Shown here piece after piece: positions 8,922 through 19,295 of a stretch of 64,000 bases of DNA. Position 1 is the first letter of the stretch. Every line of letters begins with the position of its first letter. Origin of the DNA: Pseudomonas chlororaphis subsp. piscium. GTDB taxonomy: Bacteria > Pseudomonadota > Gammaproteobacteria > Pseudomonadales > Pseudomonadaceae. The notes under the pieces are model-generated. The model ran no database searches, was not told the origin of the DNA, and saw only the letters and a program-made list of their open reading frames with translations. Position numbers and translations under genes: made by a program. The DNA lies in contig NZ_CP027707.1 of assembly GCF_003850345.1 (NCBI RefSeq), positions 930,001 through 994,000 of the forward strand. Direction: 5' to 3'.

Positions 8922-10325
8922 ATGTCGACGGACAAGGTTTCTGTCCACGGCGGCTGGGCCAGTCGCTGGGTTTTCATACTCGCTGCGACTGGTTCTGCCG
9001 TGGGCCTGGGCAGTATCTGGAAATTCCCTTACATGGTCGGCGTCTACGGTGGTGGCGCCTTTGTCCTGGTATTTCTGGCCTGCATCGCACTGATCGGCGT
9101 GCCGGTAATGCTGGCGGAAACCCTGATCGGACGTCGCGCCCGGCAAAGCCCGGCCAATGCCTTGAAGGCGCTGGCCCTGGAAGCCGGGCATTCGGCCAAG
9201 TGGTCCTGGGGCGCGTTCGCCGGGATGATCACCGCCCTACTGATTCTTTCCTTTTACAGCGTGGTTGGTGGTTGGTCGCTGGACTACATCATCGATATGG
9301 GCCGTGGCGATTTCCAGGGTGTGACGGCGGATCAGGTCGGCGCTTATTTCGGCAAGGTGATCGCCGACCCCTGGCGGCTGACGCTGTGGCACACGCTGTT
9401 CATGTTGTTGTCGGCGGCCGTCATCGCCCAAGGGGTGGTGGCCGGGCTTGAGCGCAGCCTGCGGATCATGATGCCGCTGCTGTTCGTGATGCTGGTGATT
9501 CTGCTGGGTTACAGCATGACCACCGGGCATTTCATGGAAGGCGTGCATTTCATGTTCGATTTCAGCACCGACAAGCTGCTTGACGGCCTGTTGCCGGCCA
9601 TGGGGCATGCGTTCTTTTCCCTGAGCGTCGGTGTCGGTTCCATCATGATCTACGGCGCTTACATGCCGAAGCATTCATCCATTTCCGGCACTATTGTCGG
9701 CGTGGCGCTGCTGGATACCTTCGTTTCGCTGCTGGCGGGGCTGGCGCTGTTCCCGATCGTGTTCGCCGCCGGGCTGAACCCGAGTGAAGGTCCGGGGCTG
9801 ATGTTTGTCAGTTTGCCTTTTGCCTTTGGTAATGTGGCGTTCGGCCAGTTGATGGGCGTGGTGTTTTTTGTCCTGGTGGCCATTGCCGCCTGGAGCTCGG
9901 CGATTTCGCTGTTGGAGCCGATGGTGGCTTACCTGGTGGAGCGGACTCGAGTCCGTCGTGGCTGGGTGACATTCTGGCTGGCGTTTACCTGCTGGTTCGT
10001 CGGATTGGGAACGGTGTTCTCCTTCAATATCTGGCAGCAGGCCAAGTTTTTCGTGAACGAAGGCGGGGCTTTCCACCTCTACCAATGGGGGGCGGCGGGT
10101 GGTCTGGATTTCTTCGGGGTGATCGATTTCTTCACCTCGCGGATCATGTTGCCCTTGGGTGGCCTCTGCTTTGTGGTGTTCGCGGGTTGGGTGATGGGGC
10201 GCGAGGCGGTTTGTGATGAACTGTCGATTCGCAGCCCGCTGCTTTTTGCCCTCACCCTGTTTTTGATGCGCTATGTGGCGCCCATCGGCATTCTTATAGT
10301 GTTTGCCGCCCAGTTGTGGAAATGA
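8922..10325 (+). CDS. Sodium-dependent transporter, NSS (SNF) family
   Basis: Inner-membrane Na+-coupled symporter of the neurotransmitter:sodium symporter family, 467 aa. TM1 carries the family hallmark [16 protein letters not shown] with the unwound Gly region (about residues 24-40), followed by [10 protein letters not shown]; about 11 hydrophobic segments in all. Start 8922 ([16 protein letters not shown]) was chosen because the transport domain begins just after it; an in-frame ATG at 8886 would add 12 residues. Bacterial homologues carry amino acids such as tryptophan, leucine or tyrosine; the substrate here is unknown. It sits between smpB and ratA, with ratA only 7 bp after its stop. 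Confidence 0.9.
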   Translation: MSTDKVSVHGGWASRWVFILAATGSAVGLGSIWKFPYMVGVYGGGAFVLVFLACIALIGVPVMLAETLIGRRARQSPANALKALALEAGHSAKWSWGAFAGMITALLILSFYSVVGGWSLDYIIDMGRGDFQGVTADQVGAYFGKVIADPWRLTLWHTLFMLLSAAVIAQGVVAGLERSLRIMMPLLFVMLVILLGYSMTTGHFMEGVHFMFDFSTDKLLDGLLPAMGHAFFSLSVGVGSIMIYGAYMPKHSSISGTIVGVALLDTFVSLLAGLALFPIVFAAGLNPSEGPGLMFVSLPFAFGNVAFGQLMGVVFFVLVAIAAWSSAISLLEPMVAYLVERTRVRRGWVTFWLAFTCWFVGLGTVFSFNIWQQAKFFVNEGGAFHLYQWGAAGGLDFFGVIDFFTSRIMLPLGGLCFVVFAGWVMGREAVCDELSIRSPLLFALTLFLMRYVAPIGILIVFAAQLWK

Positions 10326-10332
10326 CGCTGAC

Positions 10333-10767
10333 ATGACGACACATATTCAACGCTCGGCCCTGCTGCCTTATCCGGCGCAGTTTTTGTACGACCTGGTCAA
10401 TGACGTGGCGCGCTACCCGGAGTTTCTGCCCTGGTGCTCGTCGGCCGAAGTGCTGGAGAGCAGCGAGGTGCAGATGCGCGCCAGCCTGGCCGTTGCCAAG
10501 GGCGGGCTCAGCCAGCATTTCGTCACGCGCAATACCCTGGTGCCGGGGCAGTCGATCGAGATGAACCTGGAAGAAGGGCCGTTCAACCAGTTGCACGGCG
10601 TGTGGGTTTTCAAGCCGCTGGGTGAGAAGGCCTGCAAGATCAGCCTGGATTTGTCGTTCGACTATGCCGGTCCACTGGTTCGCGCGACCTTGGGGCCGCT
10701 GTTCAATCAGGCGGCCAATACCCTGGTCGATGCGTTTTGTCAGCGGGCCAAACAGCTGCATGCTTGA
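10333..10767 (+). CDS. ratA: RatA/COQ10-type START-domain protein
   Basis: Polyketide-cyclase/START-fold protein, 144 aa from ATG 10333 (MTTHIQRSALLPYPAQFLYDL). Conserved features are VNDVARYPEFLPWCSSAEVL (about 17-36) and the C-terminal helix LFNQAANTLVDAFCQRAKQL. In E. coli the homologue (RatA/YfjG) was reported to block 70S ribosome association, while the mitochondrial homologue COQ10 binds ubiquinone; a role in ubiquinone handling is equally possible. Its stop overlaps the rnfH start (ATGC...TGA), giving the conserved ratA-rnfH pair next to smpB. Confidence 0.88.
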   Translation: MTTHIQRSALLPYPAQFLYDLVNDVARYPEFLPWCSSAEVLESSEVQMRASLAVAKGGLSQHFVTRNTLVPGQSIEMNLEEGPFNQLHGVWVFKPLGEKACKISLDLSFDYAGPLVRATLGPLFNQAANTLVDAFCQRAKQLHA

Positions 10768-11080
10768 GCCCATGATTGAAGTCGAGGTGGTGTATGCCGC
10801 GGTCGACCGGCAGCTATTGCTCAGCGTTGCTGTGCCGTCGGGGACTACTGTCCGTGCGGCAGTGAAAAGCTCTGGAATAGGTGCACAATTTCCAGAGCTA
10901 GACCTGGACAGCTGTCCACTGGGGATCTTTGGCAAAGCAGTTGCGGACCCTGGGACTCAGGTGGTTCGGGCGGACGATCGCATCGAAATCTACCGTCCAT
11001 TGCTGGCCGATCCCAAAGAGGTTCGACGTCTGCGCGCGGCAAAGGCAGCGCAGGCCCGGGCTCGTACTTCAGAGTCCTGA
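10760..11080 (+). CDS. rnfH: RnfH family ubiquitin-like protein
   Basis: Small beta-grasp protein, 106 aa from ATG 10760 (MLEPMIEVEVVYAAVDRQ); ATG 10772 would give 102 aa and is also plausible. The core is SVAVPSGTTVRAAVKSSGI, then LGIFGKAVADPGTQVVRADDRIEIYRPLLADPKEVRR, typical of UPF0125/RnfH, followed by an Arg/Ala-rich tail. The cellular role of RnfH is not settled; antitoxin pairing with RatA has been proposed from gene neighbourhood. The gene overlaps ratA by 8 nt. Confidence 0.87.
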   Translation: MLEPMIEVEVVYAAVDRQLLLSVAVPSGTTVRAAVKSSGIGAQFPELDLDSCPLGIFGKAVADPGTQVVRADDRIEIYRPLLADPKEVRRLRAAKAAQARARTSES

Positions 11081-11097
11081 ACAAATCGACAGACAAC

Positions 11098-11125
11098 AAA
11101 AAGCCCGGGCTCGCCGGGCTTTTTT
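11098..11125. terminator. Bidirectional rho-independent terminator (rnfH / bamE)
   Basis: Stem AAAAAGCCCGG / CCGGGCTTTTT with a 5-nt GCTCG loop; A-run before and T-run after, between convergent genes. Confidence 0.93.
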
Positions 11126-11138
11126 ATTCCACCACAAA

Positions 11139-11666
11139 TTATTGCGGCGAGGTATCCAGAGGTTCTGGTGTTGGCACCGGAACGGTCTCGACGTTGTCGA
11201 CGTCCTTCTGGATCTGATCGAGCAGAGAGCCAGGCTTGGCCGGTTTTTCCGGTTTTGGCTGCTCGGCGTTTGCGGCAGGGGTGGTCACGGTAGTGCCGCT
11301 GTCCTTGCCCAGGATGGCTTCGTCGCGGCTTACGCCAGGCATGAAGTCACCGGAAAGGCTGACCAGTTGGTCGTTACCGTTGAAGATAACGCTGACGCGC
11401 TCCTGCTGGCGTTCACCGCCACCTGGTTGCAGGCTGTACAGATAATCCCAGCGATCGGCGTGGAACGTGTCGGTCAACAGAGGGTTGCCCATGATAAACC
11501 GTACTTGCCGGCGGGTCATTCCCGGGCGTAACTGGTCTATCATGTCCTGCGTGACGACATTGCCCTGCTGGATGTCGATTTTGTAAACCCCGGGGAATGA
11601 ACAACCGGCGAGTGCGAGCAGTCCCACGAAGGTGAAACTGGTTAGCAAGAGCTTGGTGTTTTGCAT
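11139..11666 (-). CDS. bamE: Outer membrane assembly lipoprotein BamE (OmlA/SmpA)
   Basis: Lipoprotein subunit of the BAM complex that inserts beta-barrel proteins in the outer membrane; 175 aa. The lipoprotein signal peptide ends at lipobox LAGC (Cys22). The SmpA/OmlA fold contains [21 protein letters not shown] and [22 protein letters not shown] Pro/Thr-rich C-terminal extension (about residues 120-175) is longer than in E. coli BamE (113 aa), as in other pseudomonads. It is divergent from fur, with 98 bp between the starts. Confidence 0.95.
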   Translation of the reverse strand: MQNTKLLLTSFTFVGLLALAGCSFPGVYKIDIQQGNVVTQDMIDQLRPGMTRRQVRFIMGNPLLTDTFHADRWDYLYSLQPGGGERQQERVSVIFNGNDQLVSLSGDFMPGVSRDEAILGKDSGTTVTTPAANAEQPKPEKPAKPGSLLDQIQKDVDNVETVPVPTPEPLDTSPQ

Positions 11667-11764
11667 CGGTGGGCGACTTCCACTATCTTGGCTGGGACAA
11701 CGTAAACCCCGATCATACCCGCATTAAGAGAAGCTGCGAAGCAGCATCCGCGAGAAAGCTGACC

Positions 11765-12169
11765 ATGGTTGAAAATAGCGAACTACGTAAAGCCGGCCTT
11801 AAAGTGACTCTGCCACGGGTCAAAATTCTACAAATGCTCGATTCCGCCGAGCAGCGACACATGAGCGCCGAGGATGTTTACAAGGCGCTGATGGAAGCTG
11901 GCGAGGATGTCGGTCTGGCCACGGTTTACCGTGTTCTGACCCAGTTTGAAGCAGCAGGCCTTGTGGTACGCCACAACTTTGATGGCGGTCATGCTGTATT
12001 CGAACTGGCTGACGGCGGTCACCACGACCACATGGTCAACGTGGATTCCGGTGAAGTGATCGAATTCTTCGACGAAGAAATCGAGAAGCTTCAGAAGGCG
12101 ATTGTCGAGAAGCATGGCTTCGAGTTGGTGGATCACAACTTGGTGCTGTACGTACGCACGAAGAAATAA
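11765..12169 (+). CDS. fur: Ferric uptake regulator Fur
   Basis: Global iron-responsive repressor, 134 aa from ATG 11765 (MVENSELRKAGLKVTLPR), the same length as P. aeruginosa Fur. The winged helix occupies about residues 1-83 (LATVYRVLTQFEAAGLV recognition region). The metal/dimer domain contains HHDHMVNVDSGEVIEF and ends near LVLYVRTKK. As in P. aeruginosa Fur it lacks the CXXC structural zinc motifs of E. coli Fur. The frame upstream to 11669 lacks an SD and is rejected. Confidence 0.97.
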   Translation: MVENSELRKAGLKVTLPRVKILQMLDSAEQRHMSAEDVYKALMEAGEDVGLATVYRVLTQFEAAGLVVRHNFDGGHAVFELADGGHHDHMVNVDSGEVIEFFDEEIEKLQKAIVEKHGFELVDHNLVLYVRTKK

Positions 12170-12201
12170 GCATGTCGCGCGGATGCTGTCCGCGAAACGA
12201 T

Positions 12202-12227
12202 CGAAGGCGACCCAAGGGTCGCCTTCG
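12202..12227. terminator. Hairpin between convergent fur and recN
   Basis: 12-bp inverted repeat (CGAAGGCGACCC / GGGTCGCCTTCG) separated by AA, followed on the plus strand by a modest T-rich stretch. Probable terminator for fur, perhaps for both genes. Confidence 0.75.
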
Positions 12228-12259
12228 TGCTTTCTGCTCTTTATTAAAGGGGCGGGGAG

Positions 12260-13933
12260 TCAAGCCTTGGCGGTAACCACCATTTTTTTCGCGTGGGCCA
12301 GCGACTCCTTGGTCAGGTCGATGCCGCCCAGCATGCGTGCCACCTCTTCGATCCGCTCGGTCTTGCCCAGTTTGGAAACCGCGGTGTGAGTCGCATCGCT
12401 GCCGCGCACCTTGTGCACAAAAAGATGTTGATGGCCCTGGGCTGCCACCTGCGGCAAGTGGGTGACCGTCAAGACTTGTCCGCGCTCACCGAGGCGGCGT
12501 AGCAACTGGCCGACGATTTCCGCGGTCGGGCCGCCGATGCCGACGTCCACTTCGTCGAATACCAGGGTCGGGACGCGAGAGGTTTGCGCGGTAATCACCT
12601 GGATCGCCAGGCTGATCCGCGACAGCTCGCCTCCGGATGCCACTTTGGCCAGGGCCTTGAGCGGCTGGCCGGGGTTGGCGCTGACCAGCAGCTCGACCTG
12701 CTCAAGGCCGTTGGGCTGCAGCTCGTCGCTGCTGTTGGCGCGCAGCTCGATGGTGAAGCGGCCCCCGGGCATGCCCAGGCGCTGGATTTCCTGTTCGACG
12801 GCGCTGGCCAGGCTGGTTGCCGCCTGCTGGCGCAGCTCGCTCAGCTCCCTGGCTTTTTCGTGATAGTGCCGGGCAAAGGACTTCAACTCGTCGCCCAGGC
12901 GCTCGATGGACTCGTCGTTGGCATCCAGGGTTTCGATTTCCTCCAGCAGTTTCTGCTGCATGGCCGCCACCTCGGTGGGCTGGATCCGGTGTTTGCGAGC
13001 CAGGGTGTAGATAGCGTCCAGCCGCTCTTCCAGTTGTTGCAGGCGCGCCGGGTCCGCATCGAAATGGTCGACGAAGCGATTCAGTTCGCCGACGGCCTCT
13101 TCGACCTGGATCTGCGCGCTGGCCAGCAGGTTGGTAGCTTCCGCCAGGGCGCCGGAGCTGTTGCCGATGCTCGACAGGCGATTGAGGCTCACTGTCAGGG
13201 CGCTGAGGACATTACCCGAATCACTTTCGCTGCAATGCTCGACGACCTGCCGGCAGATGCCCAGCAGGCTTTCGGCATTGGTCAGGTTCTTGTGTTCGAG
13301 TTCCAGTTGCTCGAGTTCGTTTTCGCCTAAGGCAAGGTTCTCCAGTTCTTCCAGCTGATAGCTGAGGAGCTGGTGGCGAGCCCGCTGCTCGTCCCCGGAG
13401 TTGGACAGGCGCTCTAGCTCCTGGCGGGTCTGGCGCCAGCGCTGGGCCGCCAGCGATACCTGGCGGGCCAGGTCGGTGGCGCCGGCGTACTCGTCGAGCA
13501 GGCGGCGGTGAGTGTCGGTTTTCAGTAGCGACTGGTGTTCATGCTGGCTGTGGATATCGATCAGCAGTTCGCCGAGGGCCTTGAGGTCGCCTAGCGGGCA
13601 GGGGGAACCGTTGATGTAGCCGCGGGAACGACCTTCGGCGGTGATGACCCGGCGCAGGATGCACGGGCTGTCGTTATCCAGGTCGCGTTCGGCGAGCCAG
13701 GTGCGGGCCTCGGGGATGTCTTCGAGATCGAAGGTGGCGAGGATGTCGGCCTTGTCGGCGCCTGGGCGTACCACGCCGCTGTCGGCGCGATCACCCAGGG
13801 TCAGTCCCAGGGCGTCGAGCATGATCGACTTGCCGGCGCCGGTTTCACCCGTGATGACGCTCATCCCGCGATCCAGTTCCAGATCGAGATGTTCAACGAT
13901 GGCGTAGTTGTGTACGGACAGGTGCACCAGCAT
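12260..13933 (-). CDS. recN: DNA repair ATPase RecN
   Basis: SMC-like protein acting in double-strand break repair; 557 aa from ATG 13933 (MLVHLSVHNYAIVEHLDLEL). Walker A GETGAGKS lies at residues 29-36; central coiled-coil arms follow (about 160-360). The C-terminal ABC signature SGGELSRISLAIQ and Walker B TLVFDEVDVGIGG complete the head domain, then LTVTHLPQVAAQGHQH. A start 15 nt further upstream (MGAAF) is possible but lies away from the usual N-terminus. A LexA-like box over the -10 region predicts SOS induction. Confidence 0.96.
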   Translation of the reverse strand: MLVHLSVHNYAIVEHLDLELDRGMSVITGETGAGKSIMLDALGLTLGDRADSGVVRPGADKADILATFDLEDIPEARTWLAERDLDNDSPCILRRVITAEGRSRGYINGSPCPLGDLKALGELLIDIHSQHEHQSLLKTDTHRRLLDEYAGATDLARQVSLAAQRWRQTRQELERLSNSGDEQRARHQLLSYQLEELENLALGENELEQLELEHKNLTNAESLLGICRQVVEHCSESDSGNVLSALTVSLNRLSSIGNSSGALAEATNLLASAQIQVEEAVGELNRFVDHFDADPARLQQLEERLDAIYTLARKHRIQPTEVAAMQQKLLEEIETLDANDESIERLGDELKSFARHYHEKARELSELRQQAATSLASAVEQEIQRLGMPGGRFTIELRANSSDELQPNGLEQVELLVSANPGQPLKALAKVASGGELSRISLAIQVITAQTSRVPTLVFDEVDVGIGGPTAEIVGQLLRRLGERGQVLTVTHLPQVAAQGHQHLFVHKVRGSDATHTAVSKLGKTERIEEVARMLGGIDLTKESLAHAKKMVVTAKA

Positions 13934-13957
13934 AAAGGCCGCTCCCAAGCTTTAGGT

Positions 13958-13994
13958 CTGGTTATTTATACAGTGTTTTGTTTTCGGCTGACAA
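13958..13994 (-). promoter_or_regulatory. recN promoter with LexA (SOS) box
   Basis: On the minus strand -35 TTGTCA (13994-13989), an 18-nt spacer and -10 TATAAA (13970-13965). The 16-mer CTGTATAAATAACCAG (13973-13958) overlaps the -10 and matches the LexA consensus CTGT-N8-ACAG at seven of eight fixed positions. It lies 24 nt upstream of the recN ATG. Confidence 0.85.
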
Positions 13995-14102
13995 TGCTTG
14001 GGCTTAGCTCGATTCGCTTGTTTGGCGGATTTTTTTATCGCGTGTGGGAATGGTTGGTGAGCGGCGTTTTGCTTCGCGCAATGATTTTTGCCGAGGGCGC
14101 GG

Positions 14103-14133
14103 CCCTTGAACCTGAAAAATGCGACCCCATATA
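14103..14133 (+). promoter_or_regulatory. Sigma32 (RpoH)-type promoter of grpE
   Basis: CCCTTGAA (14103-14110), 14-nt spacer, CCCCATATA (14125-14133), a good fit to the heat-shock consensus CTTGAAA-N11-16-CCCCATNT. About 50 nt upstream of the grpE start. Confidence 0.87.
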
Positions 14134-14185
14134 CCGGGGCAGAAGCGTGAGTTGAGCTCGCGGACGATATTGAAAGGAGAATTTT

Positions 14186-14752
14186 ATGGCTGACGAACAG
14201 ACGCTGGACACGCAAAACCCCGACGCCAATCAGGCCCCTGAGGCTTCGGGCGAAGATCTGGCGGCTCGTGTGCAAGTGCTCGAAGAGCAGTTGGCTGGCG
14301 CTCAGGATCAGGCACTGCGTGTTGCGGCCGATCTGCAGAACGTCCGCCGCCGTGCCGAGCAGGATGTAGAAAAAGCTCACAAATTCGCCCTCGAGCGTTT
14401 TGCTGGCGACCTGCTGCCGGTGATCGACAGCCTCGAGCGCGGTCTTGAGTTGTCCAGCCCGGACGACGAAAGCATTCGCCCGATGCGTGAAGGTATCGAG
14501 CTGACCCTGAAGATGTTCCAGGACACCCTGAAGCGTTATCAACTGGAAGCGATCGATCCGCACGGCGAACCGTTCAACGCTGAACAGCACCAGGCGATGG
14601 CCATGCAGGAAAGTGCCGACGTCGAGCCGAACAGCGTTCTCAAGGTGTTCCAGAAGGGTTATCAGCTCAACGGTCGCCTGCTGCGCCCGGCCATGGTCGT
14701 GGTCAGCAAGGCACCTGCACCGGTTTCGCCTTCGATTGACGAGAAGGCTTGA
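14186..14752 (+). CDS. grpE: Nucleotide exchange factor GrpE
   Basis: Co-chaperone that releases ADP from DnaK; 188 aa from ATG 14186 with SD AAAGGAG. An acidic N-terminus precedes a long helix (about 25-75, [18 protein letters not shown] then [19 protein letters not shown]), the four-helix region with [16 protein letters not shown], and the C-terminal beta domain ending [21 protein letters not shown]. First gene of grpE-dnaK-dnaJ and preceded by a sigma32-type promoter. Confidence 0.97.
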   Translation: MADEQTLDTQNPDANQAPEASGEDLAARVQVLEEQLAGAQDQALRVAADLQNVRRRAEQDVEKAHKFALERFAGDLLPVIDSLERGLELSSPDDESIRPMREGIELTLKMFQDTLKRYQLEAIDPHGEPFNAEQHQAMAMQESADVEPNSVLKVFQKGYQLNGRLLRPAMVVVSKAPAPVSPSIDEKA

Positions 14753-14776
14753 AATCGCGCACAGGGCCCCCATTTA
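14748..14776 (+). promoter_or_regulatory. Second sigma32-type promoter, upstream of dnaK
   Basis: CTTGAAA (14748-14754), 13-nt spacer, CCCCATTTA (14768-14776). The -35 element spans the last codon and stop of grpE. It would let dnaK be transcribed separately from grpE. Confidence 0.82.
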
Positions 14777-14854
14777 TAGGCCAAGCGTTTAAGTGCTACC
14801 GCAGTCGGCCACCACTGCTGCGGCAACAAAATCCAAAGTTTCGGGAGAGTTAAC

Positions 14855-16771
14855 ATGGGCAAAATTATCGGTATCGACCTGGGGACTACCAACTCCTGCG
14901 TCTCCATTCTTGAAAACGGCAACGTAAAGGTTATCGAAAACGCTGAAGGCGCGCGTACCACGCCGTCCATCATCGCTTACGCCAACGATGGCGAAATTCT
15001 GGTTGGCCAGTCGGCCAAGCGTCAGGCAGTGACCAATCCGCATAACACCCTGTACGCGGTGAAGCGTCTGATCGGTCGTCGTTTCGACGAAGAAGTCGTA
15101 CAGAAAGACATCCAGATGGTCCCTTACAAGATCGTCAAGGCTGACAACAACGACGCCTGGGTTGAAGTGAACGGCCAGAAAATGGCTCCGCCACAGATCT
15201 CGGCTGAAATCCTCAAGAAAATGAAGAAGACCGCCGAAGACTACCTCGGCGAGGCTGTGACCGAAGCGGTGATCACCGTTCCAGCCTACTTCAACGACAG
15301 CCAGCGTCAGGCGACCAAGGACGCCGGCCGCATCGCGGGCCTGGACGTTAAACGTATCATCAACGAACCAACCGCGGCCGCTCTGGCTTACGGCATGGAC
15401 AAGGCCAAGGGCGATCACACCGTGATCGTTTATGACCTGGGTGGCGGTACCTTCGACGTTTCCGTGATCGAAATCGCTGAAGTCGATGGCGAGCACCAGT
15501 TCGAAGTACTGGCAACCAACGGTGACACCTTCCTCGGTGGTGAAGACTTCGACATCCGTCTGATCGACTACCTCGTGGACGAGTTCAAGAAAGAAAGCGG
15601 CATGAACCTCAAGGGTGACCCGCTGGCCATGCAACGTCTGAAAGAAGCCGCTGAAAAGGCCAAGATCGAGCTGTCCTCGAGCCAGCAGACCGACGTCAAC
15701 CTGCCGTACATCACCGCAGACGCCACCGGTCCTAAGCACCTGAACGTGAAGATCTCCCGCGCCAAGCTGGAATCGCTGGTTGAAGACCTGGTTCAGCGCA
15801 CCATCGAGCCTTGCCGCATCGCCATGAAAGACGCCGGTATCGACGTCAGCAAGATCGACGACGTGATCCTGGTCGGCGGTCAGACCCGTATGCCGCTGGT
15901 GCAGAAGCTGGTGACCGATTTCTTCGGTAAGGAAGCACGCAAGGACGTGAACCCGGACGAAGCTGTCGCCATGGGTGCTGCCATCCAGGGCGCGGTATTG
16001 GCCGGTGACGTGAAAGACGTACTGCTGCTGGACGTCAGCCCGCTGACCCTGGGTATCGAAACCATGGGCGGCGTGATGACCGCGCTGATCGAGAAAAACA
16101 CCACGATTCCTACCAAGAAATCGCAAGTGTTCTCGACTGCCGACGACAACCAGGGCGCAGTGACCATTCACGTGCTGCAGGGCGAGCGTAAGCAAGCCGC
16201 GCAGAACAAGTCCCTGGGCAAGTTCGACCTGGCCGAGATTCCACCAGCTCCACGTGGCGTACCGCAAATCGAAGTGACCTTCGACATCGACGCCAACGGC
16301 ATCCTGCACGTAGGTGCGAAAGACAAGGCGACCGGCAAGACCCAGTCGATCGTGATCAAGGCCAACTCCGGTCTGTCCGAGGAAGAAATTCAGCAGATGG
16401 TTCGTGATGCTGAAGTCAACGCCGAAGAAGACCGCAAGTTCGAAGAGCTGGCCAGCGCGCGTAACCAAGGCGATGCCCTGGTTCACTCGACTCGCAAGAT
16501 GATCGCTGACGCGGGCGACAAAGTGACCGCTGAAGAGAAGGCCGCGATCGAAGCTGCCGTGGTTGCCCTTGAAGCCGCTATCAAAGGCGACGACAAGGCT
16601 GCCATCGACGCCAAGGTCGAAGAACTGTCGAAAGTGTCGGCTCCGGTTGCCCAGAAGATGTACGCCGAGCAGGCTCAGCCGGCAGAAGGCGCAGCTTCGC
16701 AGGCCGAGTCGGCCGAGAAAGCCGACGACGTCGTCGACGCCGAGTTCGAAGAAGTAAAAGACCACAAGTAA
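14855..16771 (+). CDS. dnaK: Chaperone DnaK (Hsp70)
   Basis: Major ATP-dependent chaperone, 638 aa, full length. The actin-like ATPase domain has phosphate loops [10 protein letters not shown] (6-15) and [12 protein letters not shown] (about 193-204) and VGGQTRMP near 340. The linker [19 protein letters not shown] (about 388-406) joins the beta-sandwich and helical-lid substrate domain; the tail ends [15 protein letters not shown], matching the conserved C-terminal EEV-type tail. SD GGGAG precedes ATG 14855. It works with GrpE and DnaJ encoded on either side. Confidence 0.99.
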   Translation: MGKIIGIDLGTTNSCVSILENGNVKVIENAEGARTTPSIIAYANDGEILVGQSAKRQAVTNPHNTLYAVKRLIGRRFDEEVVQKDIQMVPYKIVKADNNDAWVEVNGQKMAPPQISAEILKKMKKTAEDYLGEAVTEAVITVPAYFNDSQRQATKDAGRIAGLDVKRIINEPTAAALAYGMDKAKGDHTVIVYDLGGGTFDVSVIEIAEVDGEHQFEVLATNGDTFLGGEDFDIRLIDYLVDEFKKESGMNLKGDPLAMQRLKEAAEKAKIELSSSQQTDVNLPYITADATGPKHLNVKISRAKLESLVEDLVQRTIEPCRIAMKDAGIDVSKIDDVILVGGQTRMPLVQKLVTDFFGKEARKDVNPDEAVAMGAAIQGAVLAGDVKDVLLLDVSPLTLGIETMGGVMTALIEKNTTIPTKKSQVFSTADDNQGAVTIHVLQGERKQAAQNKSLGKFDLAEIPPAPRGVPQIEVTFDIDANGILHVGAKDKATGKTQSIVIKANSGLSEEEIQQMVRDAEVNAEEDRKFEELASARNQGDALVHSTRKMIADAGDKVTAEEKAAIEAAVVALEAAIKGDDKAAIDAKVEELSKVSAPVAQKMYAEQAQPAEGAASQAESAEKADDVVDAEFEEVKDHK

Positions 16772-17095
16772 GACTGCTTGTTGGTCGGCCGGTTGACTGC
16801 CTTTGTGCGGTGACTGGTAGGATGTCGCCGCGCGGGAGCTTGCTCCCGCGTTGGCGTGTCTGGAGCAAGCGAATTTTTTACGGCGTGCGGCTCTTTTCGC
16901 GCGCTGGCGGTACGGTCGGAAATGCTCCTGCTTTCCGTTCGGGATTACCGCAATTGTCGGCCAGTCTGTTGGTCGTCTATCCAAGACCAGGATCGTTGAA
17001 TTGACGTGAGTTGGGTCCGGGCCTGTATTGGGGCTCAACGAGTTTGACGAGGCTCAGGAGAGCGCTGTCGAACGTCCTTAAGAGTGTGAAGACTT
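16772..17095. other. dnaK-dnaJ intergenic region (324 bp)
   Basis: No convincing gene. It contains a REP-like palindrome (16831-16850). I see no clear sigma32 promoter here, so dnaJ may rely on readthrough from dnaK or on an unrecognised promoter. A 64-codon frame (16810-17004) has no SD and no family resemblance. Confidence 0.6.
16831..16850. repeat. REP-like palindrome CGCGGGAGC-TT-GCTCCCGCG
   Basis: Perfect 9-bp arms around TT. The GGGAGCTTGCTCCC core is a common Pseudomonas REP form. No T-run, so not a classical terminator; it may set the dnaK:dnaJ mRNA ratio. Confidence 0.75.
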
Positions 17096-19037
<1,942 letters not shown>

Positions 19038-19046
19038 GATGCATCC

Positions 19047-19083
19047 AAAACAGGGCCAAGCTTCGCGCTTGAGCCCTGTTTTT
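19047..19083 (+). terminator. Rho-independent terminator of dapB
   Basis: Stem AAAACAGGGC...GCCCTGTTTTT with inner AAGC/GCTT pairing around TTCG, followed by T-run. It separates dapB from the carA leader. Confidence 0.9.
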
Positions 19084-19128
19084 ACCCGCTAAGCGATGTT
19101 CTGTCGCATTCCTCTGCCTTTAAGGCTC

Positions 19129-19188
19129 TTTAGCGGTGGACCAAAAAAGCCTTTTTCTGTAAGCTACAGCTTTAGTGTGTCCACTAAA
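19129..19188 (+). promoter_or_regulatory. Structured carA leader, upstream hairpins
   Basis: Outer stem GTGGAC (19136-19141) / GTCCAC (19179-19184), extended by TTTA/TAAA, encloses AAGCT-AC-AGCTT (19161-19172). A -10-like GAATAAT lies just downstream (19197-19203), so this could be promoter DNA with dyads rather than RNA structure. Confidence 0.45.
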
Positions 19189-19212
19189 AGCGCGCAGAAT
19201 AATTCGGTGAAG

Positions 19213-19250
19213 AAGCGGGGTGACGTGTCCATACGTCACTCCGCTTTTTT
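19213..19250 (+). terminator. Terminator/attenuator in the carAB leader
   Basis: Stem AAGCGGGGTGACGT / ACGTCACTCCGCTT (one mismatch) with a 6-nt loop and a TTTTTT tail, 45 nt upstream of the carA start codon. A full intrinsic terminator inside the leader of its own operon points to attenuation control. Confidence 0.8.
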
Positions 19251-19295
19251 ACAACCTGCGATCGCCCTTTCAGGCTTTATTTACGGGAGGTCTTC

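Noticed and set aside
14789..17038. 749-codon frame antisense to dnaK
   Set aside because: Antisense opening caused by dnaK codon usage; dnaK is certain.
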